In this document: piece by piece, positions 50,491 to 59,320 of the stretch | Numbering within the stretch: position 1 is the stretch's first letter | Layout: every line of letters begins with the position of its first letter | From: Candidatus Nitrotoga sp. M5 | GTDB taxonomy: Bacteria; Pseudomonadota; Gammaproteobacteria; Burkholderiales; Gallionellaceae | Assembly: GCF_927904885.1 (NCBI RefSeq) | Contig: NZ_CAKMNW010000023.1 | Location: 1 to 64,000, forward strand | Reading direction: 5' to 3' | Length of the DNA: 64,000 bases | Position numbers and translations under genes: made by a program | The notes under the pieces: generated by a model | Database searches by the model: none | Told to the model about the DNA's origin: nothing | The model's input: the letters and a program-made list of their open reading frames with translations, nothing else

Positions 50491-50660
50491 GGTGCAATAA
50501 AATGCCCTGATCGAATGTTATTTCGAGTGAGTGTATCGCAATGGGCATTGTTGATAATGAATAAGCTGCCATCAATTTGGTACGCGGAATGTTATCAAAG
50601 TACTTTGATGTTGCAATACAAGCAGCGAATGATAAATATCATCAATCACTTGTGGCGAAT

Positions 50661-51419
50661 TTATTGAGATAAGGATGCCCGCATGACAAACATCGCCAAA
50701 AGCTCATAGCAAACGTAGTAACTCGCCTGCAATCCTCCCATGCCAGGCAAATAATCCGACGGCCATTGCAGATCGCCATTTAAAATTCCGGTAGGAGCTG
50801 CAATCACCTGCAACCCTGCCGCAGTGAATTCCGCTTTCGCCCGTGGCATGTCAAAGCTGTGCGTGACGAGTACCACATGCTGAATATTCTCTTTAGCCAG
50901 TATCGCAGCAGAGAATCGCGCATTCTCGTTCGTATTTCGTGATTTATCTTCACTCCAGCGAACTTTTACGCCGAACTCATTTTCCATTGTTTCCCGCATC
51001 AATTTTGCTTCAGGTTCACCACTCAGCACCGAACCACCGGCGACGAGCACTGGCAACCCAGTTTGCTTGGCGACCCGTGCACCATAGCGCACGCGATCGA
51101 GGGTCAGTCGCCCCACTGTATCCCCGCCATATTCCAACGCATTGTTTCGAATTCCGCCGCCGAGAATAACGATAGCTTGGGCGTGCCGCGCTTCCTTAAT
51201 GTCGAGCGGAGGCGATGTTTCGAGAAAATGCATCAGCTGATACGAAGCAAAGGGAGTGGAAAGTGCGAGCAGATAAACCGTCGCAATAATTGAGATCGCT
51301 CTGCCCGTTCGCGGAAATCGCTGTACCAGTAACAGGCCAAAAAAAATGGCTAACAGCAACCCTGTGGGAGGCAGAATAAGCGTTTTAGCGATGGCTTTAA
51401 GCAGAAATATATCAGACAT
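50661..51419 (-). CDS. YdcF/ElyC family (DUF218) protein
   Basis: 252 residues with two N-terminal membrane helices (LILPPTGLLLAIFFGLLLVQ, AISIIATVYLLALSTPFA) and a DUF218 domain: AIVILGGGIRNNA, LPVLVAGGSVLSGEPEAKLM, VVLVTHSFDMPRAKAEF. ElyC-type members influence envelope polysaccharide or peptidoglycan balance in E. coli. Stands alone; substrate unknown. Confidence 0.85.
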   Translation of the reverse strand: MSDIFLLKAIAKTLILPPTGLLLAIFFGLLLVQRFPRTGRAISIIATVYLLALSTPFASYQLMHFLETSPPLDIKEARHAQAIVILGGGIRNNALEYGGDTVGRLTLDRVRYGARVAKQTGLPVLVAGGSVLSGEPEAKLMRETMENEFGVKVRWSEDKSRNTNENARFSAAILAKENIQHVVLVTHSFDMPRAKAEFTAAGLQVIAAPTGILNGDLQWPSDYLPGMGGLQASYYVCYELLAMFVMRASLSQ

Positions 51420-51506
51420 GTTTTATACGGAGTTAATGTGATTGAGATAAATTGTGAGAATGAATATTGTTATTAAAAAAGCTCGAGATGTTGCTGAATA
51501 AATAAA

Positions 51507-51576
51507 GGGTGCCTCTCAATATTTAAATTTACGTCACTCCCATGAAGGCGGGAATGACGAATTTTTAGAGACGCCC
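51507..51576. repeat. Short 70-base element with the same terminal inverted repeats
   Basis: Ends GGGTGCCTCT and AGAGACGCCC match the family seen at 9.8, 17.9 and 37.8 kb. The inside is different: a GTCACTCCC ... GGGAATGAC palindrome common in proteobacterial genomes. TAAA lies on both sides, a possible 4-base target duplication. Confidence 0.6.
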
Positions 51577-51756
51577 TAAAGTGCTTCCCCTCTTTTTTGG
51601 TATACCAGAATGGCAAATTCATATAACGGCGATTGATTGAAAGGGCTGGCAAGCCGCATCATTGTACAACCTTAGCCAGCATCGATGGCCATCAACTACT
51701 GTCAACTTGATGTCATCATCGGCCAGATCACAGATTGACTCTCATGCCGGCCCAAC

Positions 51757-52557
51757 TTATAGAGGTTCACAGACATAACAAATTTGCCACATTGCCAGTA
51801 GAGAAAGATCAAGTTGTGTCACGCCCAATATTCGCAAGAAATCTTTAACATCCTCTGAGCTTTTAATTAGCGTGCTGAACGCAGATAGCACAGGTTGCGG
51901 GTTTTCCTCCATCACTTGCACCTTCCGCGTGATCTTGTATCCGGCCTGTTGGCAGGCGTCTTCAAATGATCCGGGCGTAAAAAAACGGATATGTGTTACA
52001 TCCAGCAAACCCATCAACTCATAATTGAATCGATTCGAAAGTAGTCCGCCAATAATGGAACGATGTCCCATATTGGGAATTTGAAATACACACTTTCCAC
52101 GCTCGGATAACAATTCCTTCGCCAAAACCATGGCCTCCCACGGGTTGTACATGTGCTCAAGCACATCAGCAAATGAAATAACATCAAAACCACCCGGGTA
52201 GTCTGCCTTGATTCCGCCGACTGCTGCATCAAATGTATTTGAATAAACGCGATCACAAATCTGCTCGGCGGCTTTTGCGGCAAACGCGTTCATTTCAACA
52301 CCGACACAAACGGCACGGTTGTGAAGACCTTTTTGGACCGCAGCAATCAATTGGCCGCGATTACATCCCACGTCTAAATAGGTCGATGGCGCCAACTCGA
52401 CACATATTTTTCGGACATCTTCAGGAACGAAATGTGTCTGGTAGGGCGCATCGCCAGACTCATGGACTCGGAGCATCTCGTAGGGGCTGAGTTTCTTGTT
52501 CATAACAAAATAGCACTCGTATGCGGCAAGGTTCTTATTGTCCCTTGAACCATCCAT
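51757..52557 (-). CDS. Class I SAM-dependent methyltransferase
   Basis: Up to 266 residues. SAM-binding motif STYLDVGCNRGQLIAAV, acidic site VGVEMNAF, FADVLEHMYNPWEAM and FQIPNMGHRSIIGG mark a Methyltransf_23-type enzyme. A start 18 codons later (MNKKLSPYEM) is equally plausible, as neither has a clear ribosome site. Related enzymes modify sugars or lipids. It lies just beyond the broken partner of the AAA gene, at the probable edge of the restriction island. Confidence 0.75.
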   Translation of the reverse strand: MDGSRDNKNLAAYECYFVMNKKLSPYEMLRVHESGDAPYQTHFVPEDVRKICVELAPSTYLDVGCNRGQLIAAVQKGLHNRAVCVGVEMNAFAAKAAEQICDRVYSNTFDAAVGGIKADYPGGFDVISFADVLEHMYNPWEAMVLAKELLSERGKCVFQIPNMGHRSIIGGLLSNRFNYELMGLLDVTHIRFFTPGSFEDACQQAGYKITRKVQVMEENPQPVLSAFSTLIKSSEDVKDFLRILGVTQLDLSLLAMWQICYVCEPL

Positions 52558-52593
52558 TCGGTAAACAGCCAGACCGAGCCATCTTACGAAATA

Positions 52594-52836
52594 TCAAGAT
52601 TGCTGAAACCGATGAGTCTTTATTCCGAAGTCTTTGGGCTTGTTCTGTTTGATCTGCCAGATATTGAAATAGACGAGGCTCATCGTGAGCATGTGGCAGG
52701 TGAGAAAGTCGAACTGATATTTCTGGTTCTCGTAGTTCGATGTGTAGGCGTCCCACAATAACTCGATGTATTCCTGCTCCTTCTGGGTTTTGAAGGAGAG
52801 TGGCAGGTGGTTGGCGAGTTCGGCGGTTTATTCCAT
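52594..52836 (-). pseudogene. Truncated partner gene of the AAA ATPase, with an early stop
   Basis: Starting five bases after the AAA stop, the minus strand reads ATG-GAA-TAA and then an uninterrupted frame TAELANHLPLSFKTQKEQEY ... DFLTCHMLTMSLVYFNIWQI to a stop after about 80 codons. The sense is clearly protein-like and conserved in style with proteins found beside such ATPases in type I restriction loci, which are longer (about 200 residues, from memory). The in-frame stop at codon three and loss of the rest suggest decay. Confidence 0.6.
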
Positions 52837-52840
52837 GGCT

Positions 52841-55450
52841 TCAGACCCCCGCACCCTTCTTGCGACGACTGCGGATCGTCGCAACCCAGTTGTCCAGTGC
52901 TTCGATATCGGCCTTGAGTTCCGCCGGTCCGGGCACCGGCGCACGGGCTGCCGCGGCTTGGTCATGGCCGGGCAGCCATTTCGAGCATTTCGTCATTGCC
53001 GTCTCAACTGTCTTGCAGTCCTCTACGGTGATATCGGCGATCTGAGCAACTTGTTGCGTTTGGATGCTCGGCCTGTAGCGTTCGACCACACCGCCAAGAA
53101 GCACTTCCTCAAGAGCGCGCTCCCAGGCTTCGCGCAGCAAGCCGTAGAGATACTTGGCATCCTTCTCATAGGCGTCCTGATGACCATCACGAGAGAGCTT
53201 GTCGGCAGCCTGCCAGCCATTCTTCAAATAGCCGATCTTCTTCTTGATCGGTAGCGCGACCCAGGGCAGTTCCTCCGAGCATACCCCCGCACCCTTGGAA
53301 AGGAACCGGACGTGCTGGTCAAACTGCTCGACCTCTAGCTCCTCCGCAAATTGCTTAAGAAGTAGCAGAAAGACGACATCATGCGTGAAGACGATGACCT
53401 GCCGCTTCTTGGTTTCCTGAATCAAACGCCGCGCCACACCCTGACGCCATTGGTAATCGAGCGAGGACACCGGATCGTCGAACACAATGCCGGACAGATC
53501 GTCGGCTGTGCTGAGTTCTGCAAAGAACGCCGCGATGGAGAGGCAGCGCTGCTCGCCCTCGCTGACGACTTTAGGCAGGTCAACGCCGGGCGCGCGCGTA
53601 AGAACGAGCTTGTGGTAGAAGACGCCCTCCGCACCACCGAGTTCCTTCAACTCGACCTCGACGTGGCTGAAGGTCAGATTGACCAGCTCATCGCTGAAAC
53701 TCCGCTTCAGTCGTTGCGACACGACGGTCTTCGTGACGGCAGTGCTTTTCTGCGTAATCGCCTGAGTCTTGGTTTCCTCGATGCACAACCCGTAAGCGGC
53801 GTTCTTCTTCCGGCGCTCGATATCATCAAGAACGGTCTGCTGATACGTTGCCAACAGCTTGCGGGCGCGTAGCTCCTGCGCCTCGACAGTCATGCGCTTG
53901 CGTGACTCGTCGGTGGCACTGGTGCGTAGCGTCTTGATCCGGGCCTCGACCTCCCCGGCAAGCGTCTCGGTTTCACGGGCTACGGACACGAGGACGGGAC
54001 TATCGGCGGCAAGGTCCTTATCATCGGCGAGCGCCGCAACGACAGTCTTGCGGCGGCTTTCGTTCGCAGCCAGAGCTGCGGCAATAGCGTCCGCAACGGC
54101 CTCATGCTCGATGCGGATTTCCTTGAGCGTTTCTTCAGCGGCTTCGGTCGTCGTCCTGAGTTCGGTGAACGCCTTGCGCAACCGGGCGAAATTCTCCCTG
54201 ATCCGCCGGAGTTCGCGTTCCGTGGTCGAAGCCACGAACGATTCAAACTGTTTGAGCCGATGGGCCGCCGCGTGTTCGAGATCCTGCTGGCATAGTACGC
54301 AATGGGCACCGTCCTCTACGACAGGAAACGCCTTGCCGGGGTAGGCTAACTCCTGCGAGAACTGGCGGGCGGATTCCCAAAGAGCCTTCCACGGTTCCGA
54401 ACCCGTCCCGGCTAGCATGCCTTCTGGAAACGTCGCCTCGCGCAATCGCTTTGCTTCTTCGCCCTTGCGGCGGCCTTCGGTTCGCGCATTGAACACGGCG
54501 GCCACGGCATCGGCTGAAAGCGCTGCTTCCATGTCCTTGAGATGCTGGGCCAGCATTTGCAAGCGTCCCTCACGCAGGGTGAGGTGTCTAATCAGCTTCT
54601 CGGGGTCATTGGCCTGTAAATCGAGAAGCGACTTTTCCAGGAGCGCAAGCTGAGCTTCTTCTTCCGCCGATAAACACGCGAGCGCCTGGACGGCGTCCGG
54701 CTTGGTGAGCGAACTGATGTTCGCCAGGAACTTCGCAACGGCCGTGCCTACTGGGATTTGCACCTGGACAACTGTGAGAAGGTTCGAAGCCAGTGCGCGC
54801 TGCTCGCCTTCGAGTTTTGCGCGTACGGCCTTACAGGCTTTGACCAGTTTGTCGAACAGGTCCAGACCGAAGGGTCTGAAGGCGACATCGGTTTTCTCGG
54901 TGAGATAGATGGCTGCGCACTGCGTATCGAACACACTCACGCGCGAAACGAATTCATCCTCGCCGGTTCCGACCCACTCCCGCTGTTCTGGTTCGGTTCC
55001 GACTTTGTATTTGATCGCAACGACCGGGGCGAGTGGCGATGTACCGGAGACAACATTGCCCAGAATGTGCTCTTGCCCGCGCGCCCGGCACGCACTCTTG
55101 AGGATGCGGATATATCCGGTCTTGCCCGCGCCGTTATCGCCATAGACCACGGTTAGACCGGAAGCAAAGTTGAGGGTCTGATCCTCAGCGAGCGCGTTCA
55201 CGCCGCGGCGATGAAAAATCGAGACAAGCGATACCGGGACAGCGCCTGCCGTCCTGTCCGGCATGTGCTCCTTGGCGAGCGGATCCGTTTCCTGCTGTTC
55301 CGCCAGACCATACGCGCTCTTACAGATTTCCGTCAGCGAGCACATGTCCTCATCCAAGAGTTCGCCATTTAGCACGAGACGGCGTAAGGCATTGCGCTGC
55401 CACATCGGGCGACCCTCTGACCATTTGAGAATTTCCTGAAGGACATTCAT
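52841..55450 (-). CDS. AAA_13-type ATPase with zinc-hook motif (RloC/PrrC-like)
   Basis: 869 residues. N-terminal P-loop VVYGDNGAGKTGYIRILKSA (GDNGAGKTG at 104-112) is the AAA_13 form found in anticodon nucleases PrrC and RloC. A long helical coiled-coil region carries HCVLCQQDL near residue 385, a zinc-hook CxxC. ABC signature SEGEQRCLSIAAFFAEL (about 630) and Walker B GIVFDDPVSSLDYQWR (about 657) follow. The last 130 residues could hold the nuclease domain, but no Arg-Glu-His triad can be assigned with confidence. Overlaps hsdM-S by four bases, so it is translated with the restriction genes; PrrC and RloC guard restriction systems or respond to DNA damage. Confidence 0.75.
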   Translation of the reverse strand: MNVLQEILKWSEGRPMWQRNALRRLVLNGELLDEDMCSLTEICKSAYGLAEQQETDPLAKEHMPDRTAGAVPVSLVSIFHRRGVNALAEDQTLNFASGLTVVYGDNGAGKTGYIRILKSACRARGQEHILGNVVSGTSPLAPVVAIKYKVGTEPEQREWVGTGEDEFVSRVSVFDTQCAAIYLTEKTDVAFRPFGLDLFDKLVKACKAVRAKLEGEQRALASNLLTVVQVQIPVGTAVAKFLANISSLTKPDAVQALACLSAEEEAQLALLEKSLLDLQANDPEKLIRHLTLREGRLQMLAQHLKDMEAALSADAVAAVFNARTEGRRKGEEAKRLREATFPEGMLAGTGSEPWKALWESARQFSQELAYPGKAFPVVEDGAHCVLCQQDLEHAAAHRLKQFESFVASTTERELRRIRENFARLRKAFTELRTTTEAAEETLKEIRIEHEAVADAIAAALAANESRRKTVVAALADDKDLAADSPVLVSVARETETLAGEVEARIKTLRTSATDESRKRMTVEAQELRARKLLATYQQTVLDDIERRKKNAAYGLCIEETKTQAITQKSTAVTKTVVSQRLKRSFSDELVNLTFSHVEVELKELGGAEGVFYHKLVLTRAPGVDLPKVVSEGEQRCLSIAAFFAELSTADDLSGIVFDDPVSSLDYQWRQGVARRLIQETKKRQVIVFTHDVVFLLLLKQFAEELEVEQFDQHVRFLSKGAGVCSEELPWVALPIKKKIGYLKNGWQAADKLSRDGHQDAYEKDAKYLYGLLREAWERALEEVLLGGVVERYRPSIQTQQVAQIADITVEDCKTVETAMTKCSKWLPGHDQAAAARAPVPGPAELKADIEALDNWVATIRSRRKKGAGV

Positions 55451-58110
55451 TGTAATATCACCGGCTCTGCTGTTTCCTCGTCTTCGCCCCAGATGCGGGC
55501 GAGGGTGGCTTGGATTTTTTTCTCGAAGCAGGCGATCAGCTTGCGGTTGGCGGCGACCAGCGCCTGCTCGGCTTCGATCTCGGCGACGATGGCTTGCTGC
55601 GTGGCGAGGGATGGAAGGGGAATTTTCTGTTCTCTGACGAAAGAAATATTAGCCATGCGGAACTTCCCTTCGCCCAACCTCATGAACTCTGGATAAAGCC
55701 TCTGTGCTGCGTGGAAGAGATATAAAGGATCAAGCACTTCTCGCGATTTAGGATACAGTCCAGCAATGTTCTGATTAGTCGTGGATTCAAACTTAAGAAG
55801 GCCAGTTTTTCCAATCGTCGCTCCGACGAGAGCGATCAAGGTAGTGTCTTTTGGAAAGAGCTTGGCTGCTGAGTTCTTTAGCCCCTCTTCCGTGATAAAT
55901 TCCTCGGCCTTGGTAACTTCCCCATCTTTGCATACGGTTGATCCAACCCAAGGAATATTGCCGTTCCAATACGCATCCACTGGACGACTCGGCGTTCCCC
56001 CGGACTTGATTTCGCAAATTTCATCAAGCTCAACCATTGGCCAGTCGGGGTGGATGGGAATGTGGGGGCGGTAGTTGTCGAGCACGGCGCGGGCGCCGTC
56101 GATGACTTTCTGGAGGCCCTCAATTTCCGCCACGATTTCCTTCTGCACATCTAGCGGCGGCAGGGGGAATTTGCGTTGTTCCATTCCTCCCTTTGTGGCG
56201 TGAACCATCGCAATACCATTTCCTTCGGCTTTGATCTTTGCCGAATCAGCTTCGAGAAGATGGTACAGAAACAACTTATCGATGGCTTCTGTCGGTTCAA
56301 CTTTCCAAATGTGGTAGTGATAGATTGCTCGAGGACCTTCCCATATACGCGGGCCAAAGGATGCAGACCAAGCATAAAGCAGATCACCAGTATTGCAGTA
56401 TTTGTCTTCGTCCAACTCCAAGTTAGAGTAATACCAGCCACGATTAGAGAAAAAATTTCCGACTCTTAGAACTGGTGTTGGGCCTTCTGTAAGCAGTTCT
56501 TCTTGCTTATAAGCACGTCCATTGATCAACCGGGCAAACTTACCCAGTTCTACCATAGGCCAATCATGCGTTTTGTTGATGGCCCCCTCCCGATACCGCT
56601 CCCCACTCAGGTTGTAGTCGCCATTCGCAGCAATTTTTCCCTTCGCCACAATCAGCCCGAGCCTGAATTTCGCACCAACGGTGCAATCCATCCCAGCCTG
56701 GGGCGTTGCCCCAGGTTCGCGGATACCCGCCACATCCAAGGGCCGAAGGCCCGCCCTATCTTCATTGCGAGAAATAGAACAGGCTTTCAACCCTTTCGTA
56801 TTTATTGCACCGTATTCCTGGGGCGTTGCCCCAGGCTGGGATAGTGATGGGCCGTTGGCCCTGCATGCGTCGCTGCGTAGCGTTTGCAGGTATTCGGCCA
56901 GTTCGGCTTGCACCTGTGTGAGTTGTTCACCTGCATTGGCACGTCGTTGCGCGCCGAGTCCGTAGCCGTCGTTTTCCACCTTGAAGAACGCGACGCTGTC
57001 GCTTTGCCTGGCGATGGATTTGTCGAGAATCAGGATCGAAGTCTTCACCCCGGAGTACGGATTGAAACAGCCTGCAGGGAGCGAAATCACGGCGACCAGA
57101 GAATTTTCCACCAGCATTTTGCGTAGTGCTTTGTAGGCGGTCTGGCTCTGGAAGATGATGCCTTCGGGCACGATGATGCCCGCGCGCCCGAACGGTGTGA
57201 GGTGTTCGGCCATGTAGTCCACGAACAACACTTCGCTGCGCTTGGCCTGTATCGAGAAACGCTTGTGCGGCTTTATGCCGCCCTTTGGTGACATGAACGG
57301 CGGATTGGCGAGGATTACGTCGGCGTATTCGTTCCAGCGTTCCTCAGAGGTGAGGGTGTCGTATTCGACGATGTGCGGATCGGTGAAGCCGTGCAGGTAC
57401 AGGTTGACCAGAGACAGGCGCACCATGTCGGGCGAGATGTCGTAGCCCTTGAAGTTCTGCGCGAGTTGGCCTTTTTCATCGGGGGTAAGCGTGCTGCGAT
57501 TTTTCGCGTCGGTGTTGCTGCGCAGGATGTGCTTGTAGGCGGAAATCAAAAAACCCGCCGTGCCGCAGGCGGGGTCGAGGATGGTCTCGCCTTTCTGCGG
57601 GGCGAGTATCTCGACGATAAAGTCGATGATGTGGCGCGGGGTACGGAACTGGCCCGCATCGCCCTGCGAGCCGAGGACGGATAACAGATACTCGAAAGCA
57701 TCGCCGAGGCGCTCGGAATGGTCGTAGCTGAATTCGTTGATGATCTTGAGGAAACTTTTCAGCGTTTCTGGGTCGCGATAGGGCAGATAGGCATTCTTGA
57801 AGATGTCGCGGAACAGTGGCGGAATGCCAGGGTTTTCCGGCATGGTGTCGATGCCTTCACCGTATAGCGCGATCAATTCATGGCCGCCCAGGCCTTTGCT
57901 CATCAGCTTTTCCCAACCGAAGCGGGCGAACTCGCCAGTGAAGAATTTTCGTTTTCCGCCCAAATCTTCGGCCTCACGATCCATGTCGTCCATAAATTTG
58001 TAAATCAGCGCGATGGTGATTTGTTCGACCTGCGATTTTGGGTCGGGTACTTTGCCGACGAGAATGTCGCGGGCGGTGTCGATGCGGCGTTTGGTGTCTG
58101 TGTCTAACAT
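55447..58110 (-). CDS. Type I restriction-modification fused methylase/specificity protein HsdM-HsdS
   Basis: 887 residues. The N-terminal half is an adenine-N6 methylase with DPACGTAGFL (residues 179-188) and ILANPPFMSP (NPPF 269-272). Residues about 417-480 are encoded by an inserted pair of REP palindromes. The C-terminal part is a specificity subunit with two target-recognition domains, each opened by WPMVEL and followed by helical spacers (LPPLDVQKEIVAEIE and LPSLATQQAIVAEIEAEQ). Together with HsdR it would methylate and cut DNA at a bipartite site. It overlaps the AAA gene. Confidence 0.85.
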   Translation of the reverse strand: MLDTDTKRRIDTARDILVGKVPDPKSQVEQITIALIYKFMDDMDREAEDLGGKRKFFTGEFARFGWEKLMSKGLGGHELIALYGEGIDTMPENPGIPPLFRDIFKNAYLPYRDPETLKSFLKIINEFSYDHSERLGDAFEYLLSVLGSQGDAGQFRTPRHIIDFIVEILAPQKGETILDPACGTAGFLISAYKHILRSNTDAKNRSTLTPDEKGQLAQNFKGYDISPDMVRLSLVNLYLHGFTDPHIVEYDTLTSEERWNEYADVILANPPFMSPKGGIKPHKRFSIQAKRSEVLFVDYMAEHLTPFGRAGIIVPEGIIFQSQTAYKALRKMLVENSLVAVISLPAGCFNPYSGVKTSILILDKSIARQSDSVAFFKVENDGYGLGAQRRANAGEQLTQVQAELAEYLQTLRSDACRANGPSLSQPGATPQEYGAINTKGLKACSISRNEDRAGLRPLDVAGIREPGATPQAGMDCTVGAKFRLGLIVAKGKIAANGDYNLSGERYREGAINKTHDWPMVELGKFARLINGRAYKQEELLTEGPTPVLRVGNFFSNRGWYYSNLELDEDKYCNTGDLLYAWSASFGPRIWEGPRAIYHYHIWKVEPTEAIDKLFLYHLLEADSAKIKAEGNGIAMVHATKGGMEQRKFPLPPLDVQKEIVAEIEGLQKVIDGARAVLDNYRPHIPIHPDWPMVELDEICEIKSGGTPSRPVDAYWNGNIPWVGSTVCKDGEVTKAEEFITEEGLKNSAAKLFPKDTTLIALVGATIGKTGLLKFESTTNQNIAGLYPKSREVLDPLYLFHAAQRLYPEFMRLGEGKFRMANISFVREQKIPLPSLATQQAIVAEIEAEQALVAANRKLIACFEKKIQATLARIWGEDEETAEPVILQ
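56672..56862. repeat. REP/BIME pair inside the hsdM-hsdS coding sequence
   Basis: Two CCTGGGGCGTTGCCCCAGG palindromes, each extended by CATCCCAG/CTGGGAT, lie in opposite orientation around a GGGCCGAAGGCCCGCCC hairpin, with GCACC..GGTGC and GGGCCGTTGGCCC outer hairpins. They match the REPs beside the transposase gene at 58.2-59.0 kb. The reading frame passes straight through, adding about 64 residues between methylase and specificity parts. Confidence 0.85.
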
Positions 58111-58178
58111 TGTGATGGATTATGAATTAATAATTTACGGGATTTAAAGTTTTAAAGGGTTTTAAAGATATGCCAATA

Positions 58179-58442
58179 GGGCGGGCTTTCAGCCCTGGTT
58201 TGGTATGCTTTTCCGATTCCCAGGGCGATGCCCTGGGCTGGGATAAAACGCACCTTTGGCGCTATTTTCGGTGCGACACTAGTGTAATTTATCAAGGGGC
58301 CGATGTTGTATTTTGGTGCGCTGTGGGTGTAACTTATCGTAGCGACAGCGTCGTTTTTTGATGCGCCAATGGCGTAAACTATCCCAGCCTGGGGCAACGC
58401 CCCAGGAATAATGTTTATACCGCCCAAGGGCTGAAAGCCCGC
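58179..58442. repeat. Inverted pair of REP sequences downstream of the RAYT gene
   Basis: First unit: GGGCGGGCTTTCAGCCC, then CCCAGGGCGATGCCCTGGG and GCACCTTTGGCGC. Second unit at 58381-58442 is in reverse order (CCTGGGGCAACGCCCCAGG then GGGCTGAAAGCCC). The 120 bases between hold further GGTGCG repeats. Typical BIME next to a REP-associated transposase. Confidence 0.85.
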
Positions 58443-58450
58443 GCTACCGT

Positions 58451-58903
58451 TCAATCCCATAAATATTGTTCATCATATTCGATGCCGTATTTTTTGAGAA
58501 AACCCAGATACTCATTTTGAAAATTGTGGGCACGATGATGCTCCGCCTGATTGTCTATATAGCGAAGCAAATCCTCAAGATTTGAGGGGCCTACGGAAAA
58601 AGCACCATAGCCGCGTTGCCATGAAAATCCGACCAACTCGGGCGATTGGGTCTTGAGCCATTTAGAGGATGATGTTTTCAACTCTTCGACGAGATTTGCT
58701 ACGCTGATTGTTCGCGAAAGACGGACGGCAAGATGGACATGATCGGCTACACCTCCGACGCGGTAACACTCGCTACCGTTATTTCGCGCCACGGTGGCAA
58801 GGTAAGCGTGAAGGGCAGGCCTGACAGATGCATCAAGAATAGGCGCACGGTCTTTAGTGCTGAAGACAATATGGGCGATAAGCAATGATAGGGATTGCGG
58901 CAT
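58451..58903 (-). mobile_element. REP-associated tyrosine transposase (RAYT/TnpA_REP)
   Basis: 150 residues of the Y1_Tnp/IS200-like family. HUH motif GVADHVHLAV (His55, His57) and the catalytic Tyr115 in RYIDNQAEHHR are both present, so it may be active. RAYTs recognise and move REP palindromes; REPs flank this gene on both sides. It sits inside the restriction operon between hsdR and hsdM-S on the same strand. Confidence 0.88.
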
Positions 58904-58915
58904 GTTTGTCTTAAT

Positions 58916-59001
58916 GGGGCGGGCTTTCAGCCCTTGTTATGGTTGGCTTCATATTCCTGGGGCGTTGCCCCAGGCTGGGATGTGGATGCGCCTTTGGCGC
59001 T
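58916..59001. repeat. REP sequence upstream of the RAYT gene
   Basis: GGGGCGGGCTTTCAGCCC, then CCTGGGGCGTTGCCCCAGG and GCGCCTTTGGCGC, the same order as the first downstream unit. Closest in sequence to the REPs inside hsdM-S. Confidence 0.88.
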
Positions 59002-59320
59002 GCGGCCTGTTTAAATCCCTCGTATTCAAGGGATTTAAACAGGCTAAGTTATAGCTATTTGTTGATTCTTGGTAACTGTTTAATTATGAAGGATTTTTAG
59101 TTAATCGCAAGAACGTCTAACCATATGATTAATAGGTGTTTAGTGAATTTTACAGTTATTTGAAAATAAATGACTTTTTGATAATTATAAATTCATGTAA
59201 CCTTTTGATTAACTGGAAATCAAGTAATGTCACAAATCAATTTCAACAACTAACTGCGACATAGCCTTTAAATTTGGTAGATTCGCCGTAATTAAATCGA
59301 CGCATAGTCAGTGTCATGGC
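59002..59320. other. Intergenic region after hsdR
   Basis: About 320 bases, AT-rich after a short AGGGATTTAAACAGGC/GCCTGTTTAAATCCCT palindrome around 59008-59044. No gene seen. Confidence 0.45.

Noticed and set aside
58152..58460. 102-codon minus-strand open frame next to the RAYT gene
   Set aside because: It is made almost wholly of REP palindromes and has no protein-like sequence apart from their translation.
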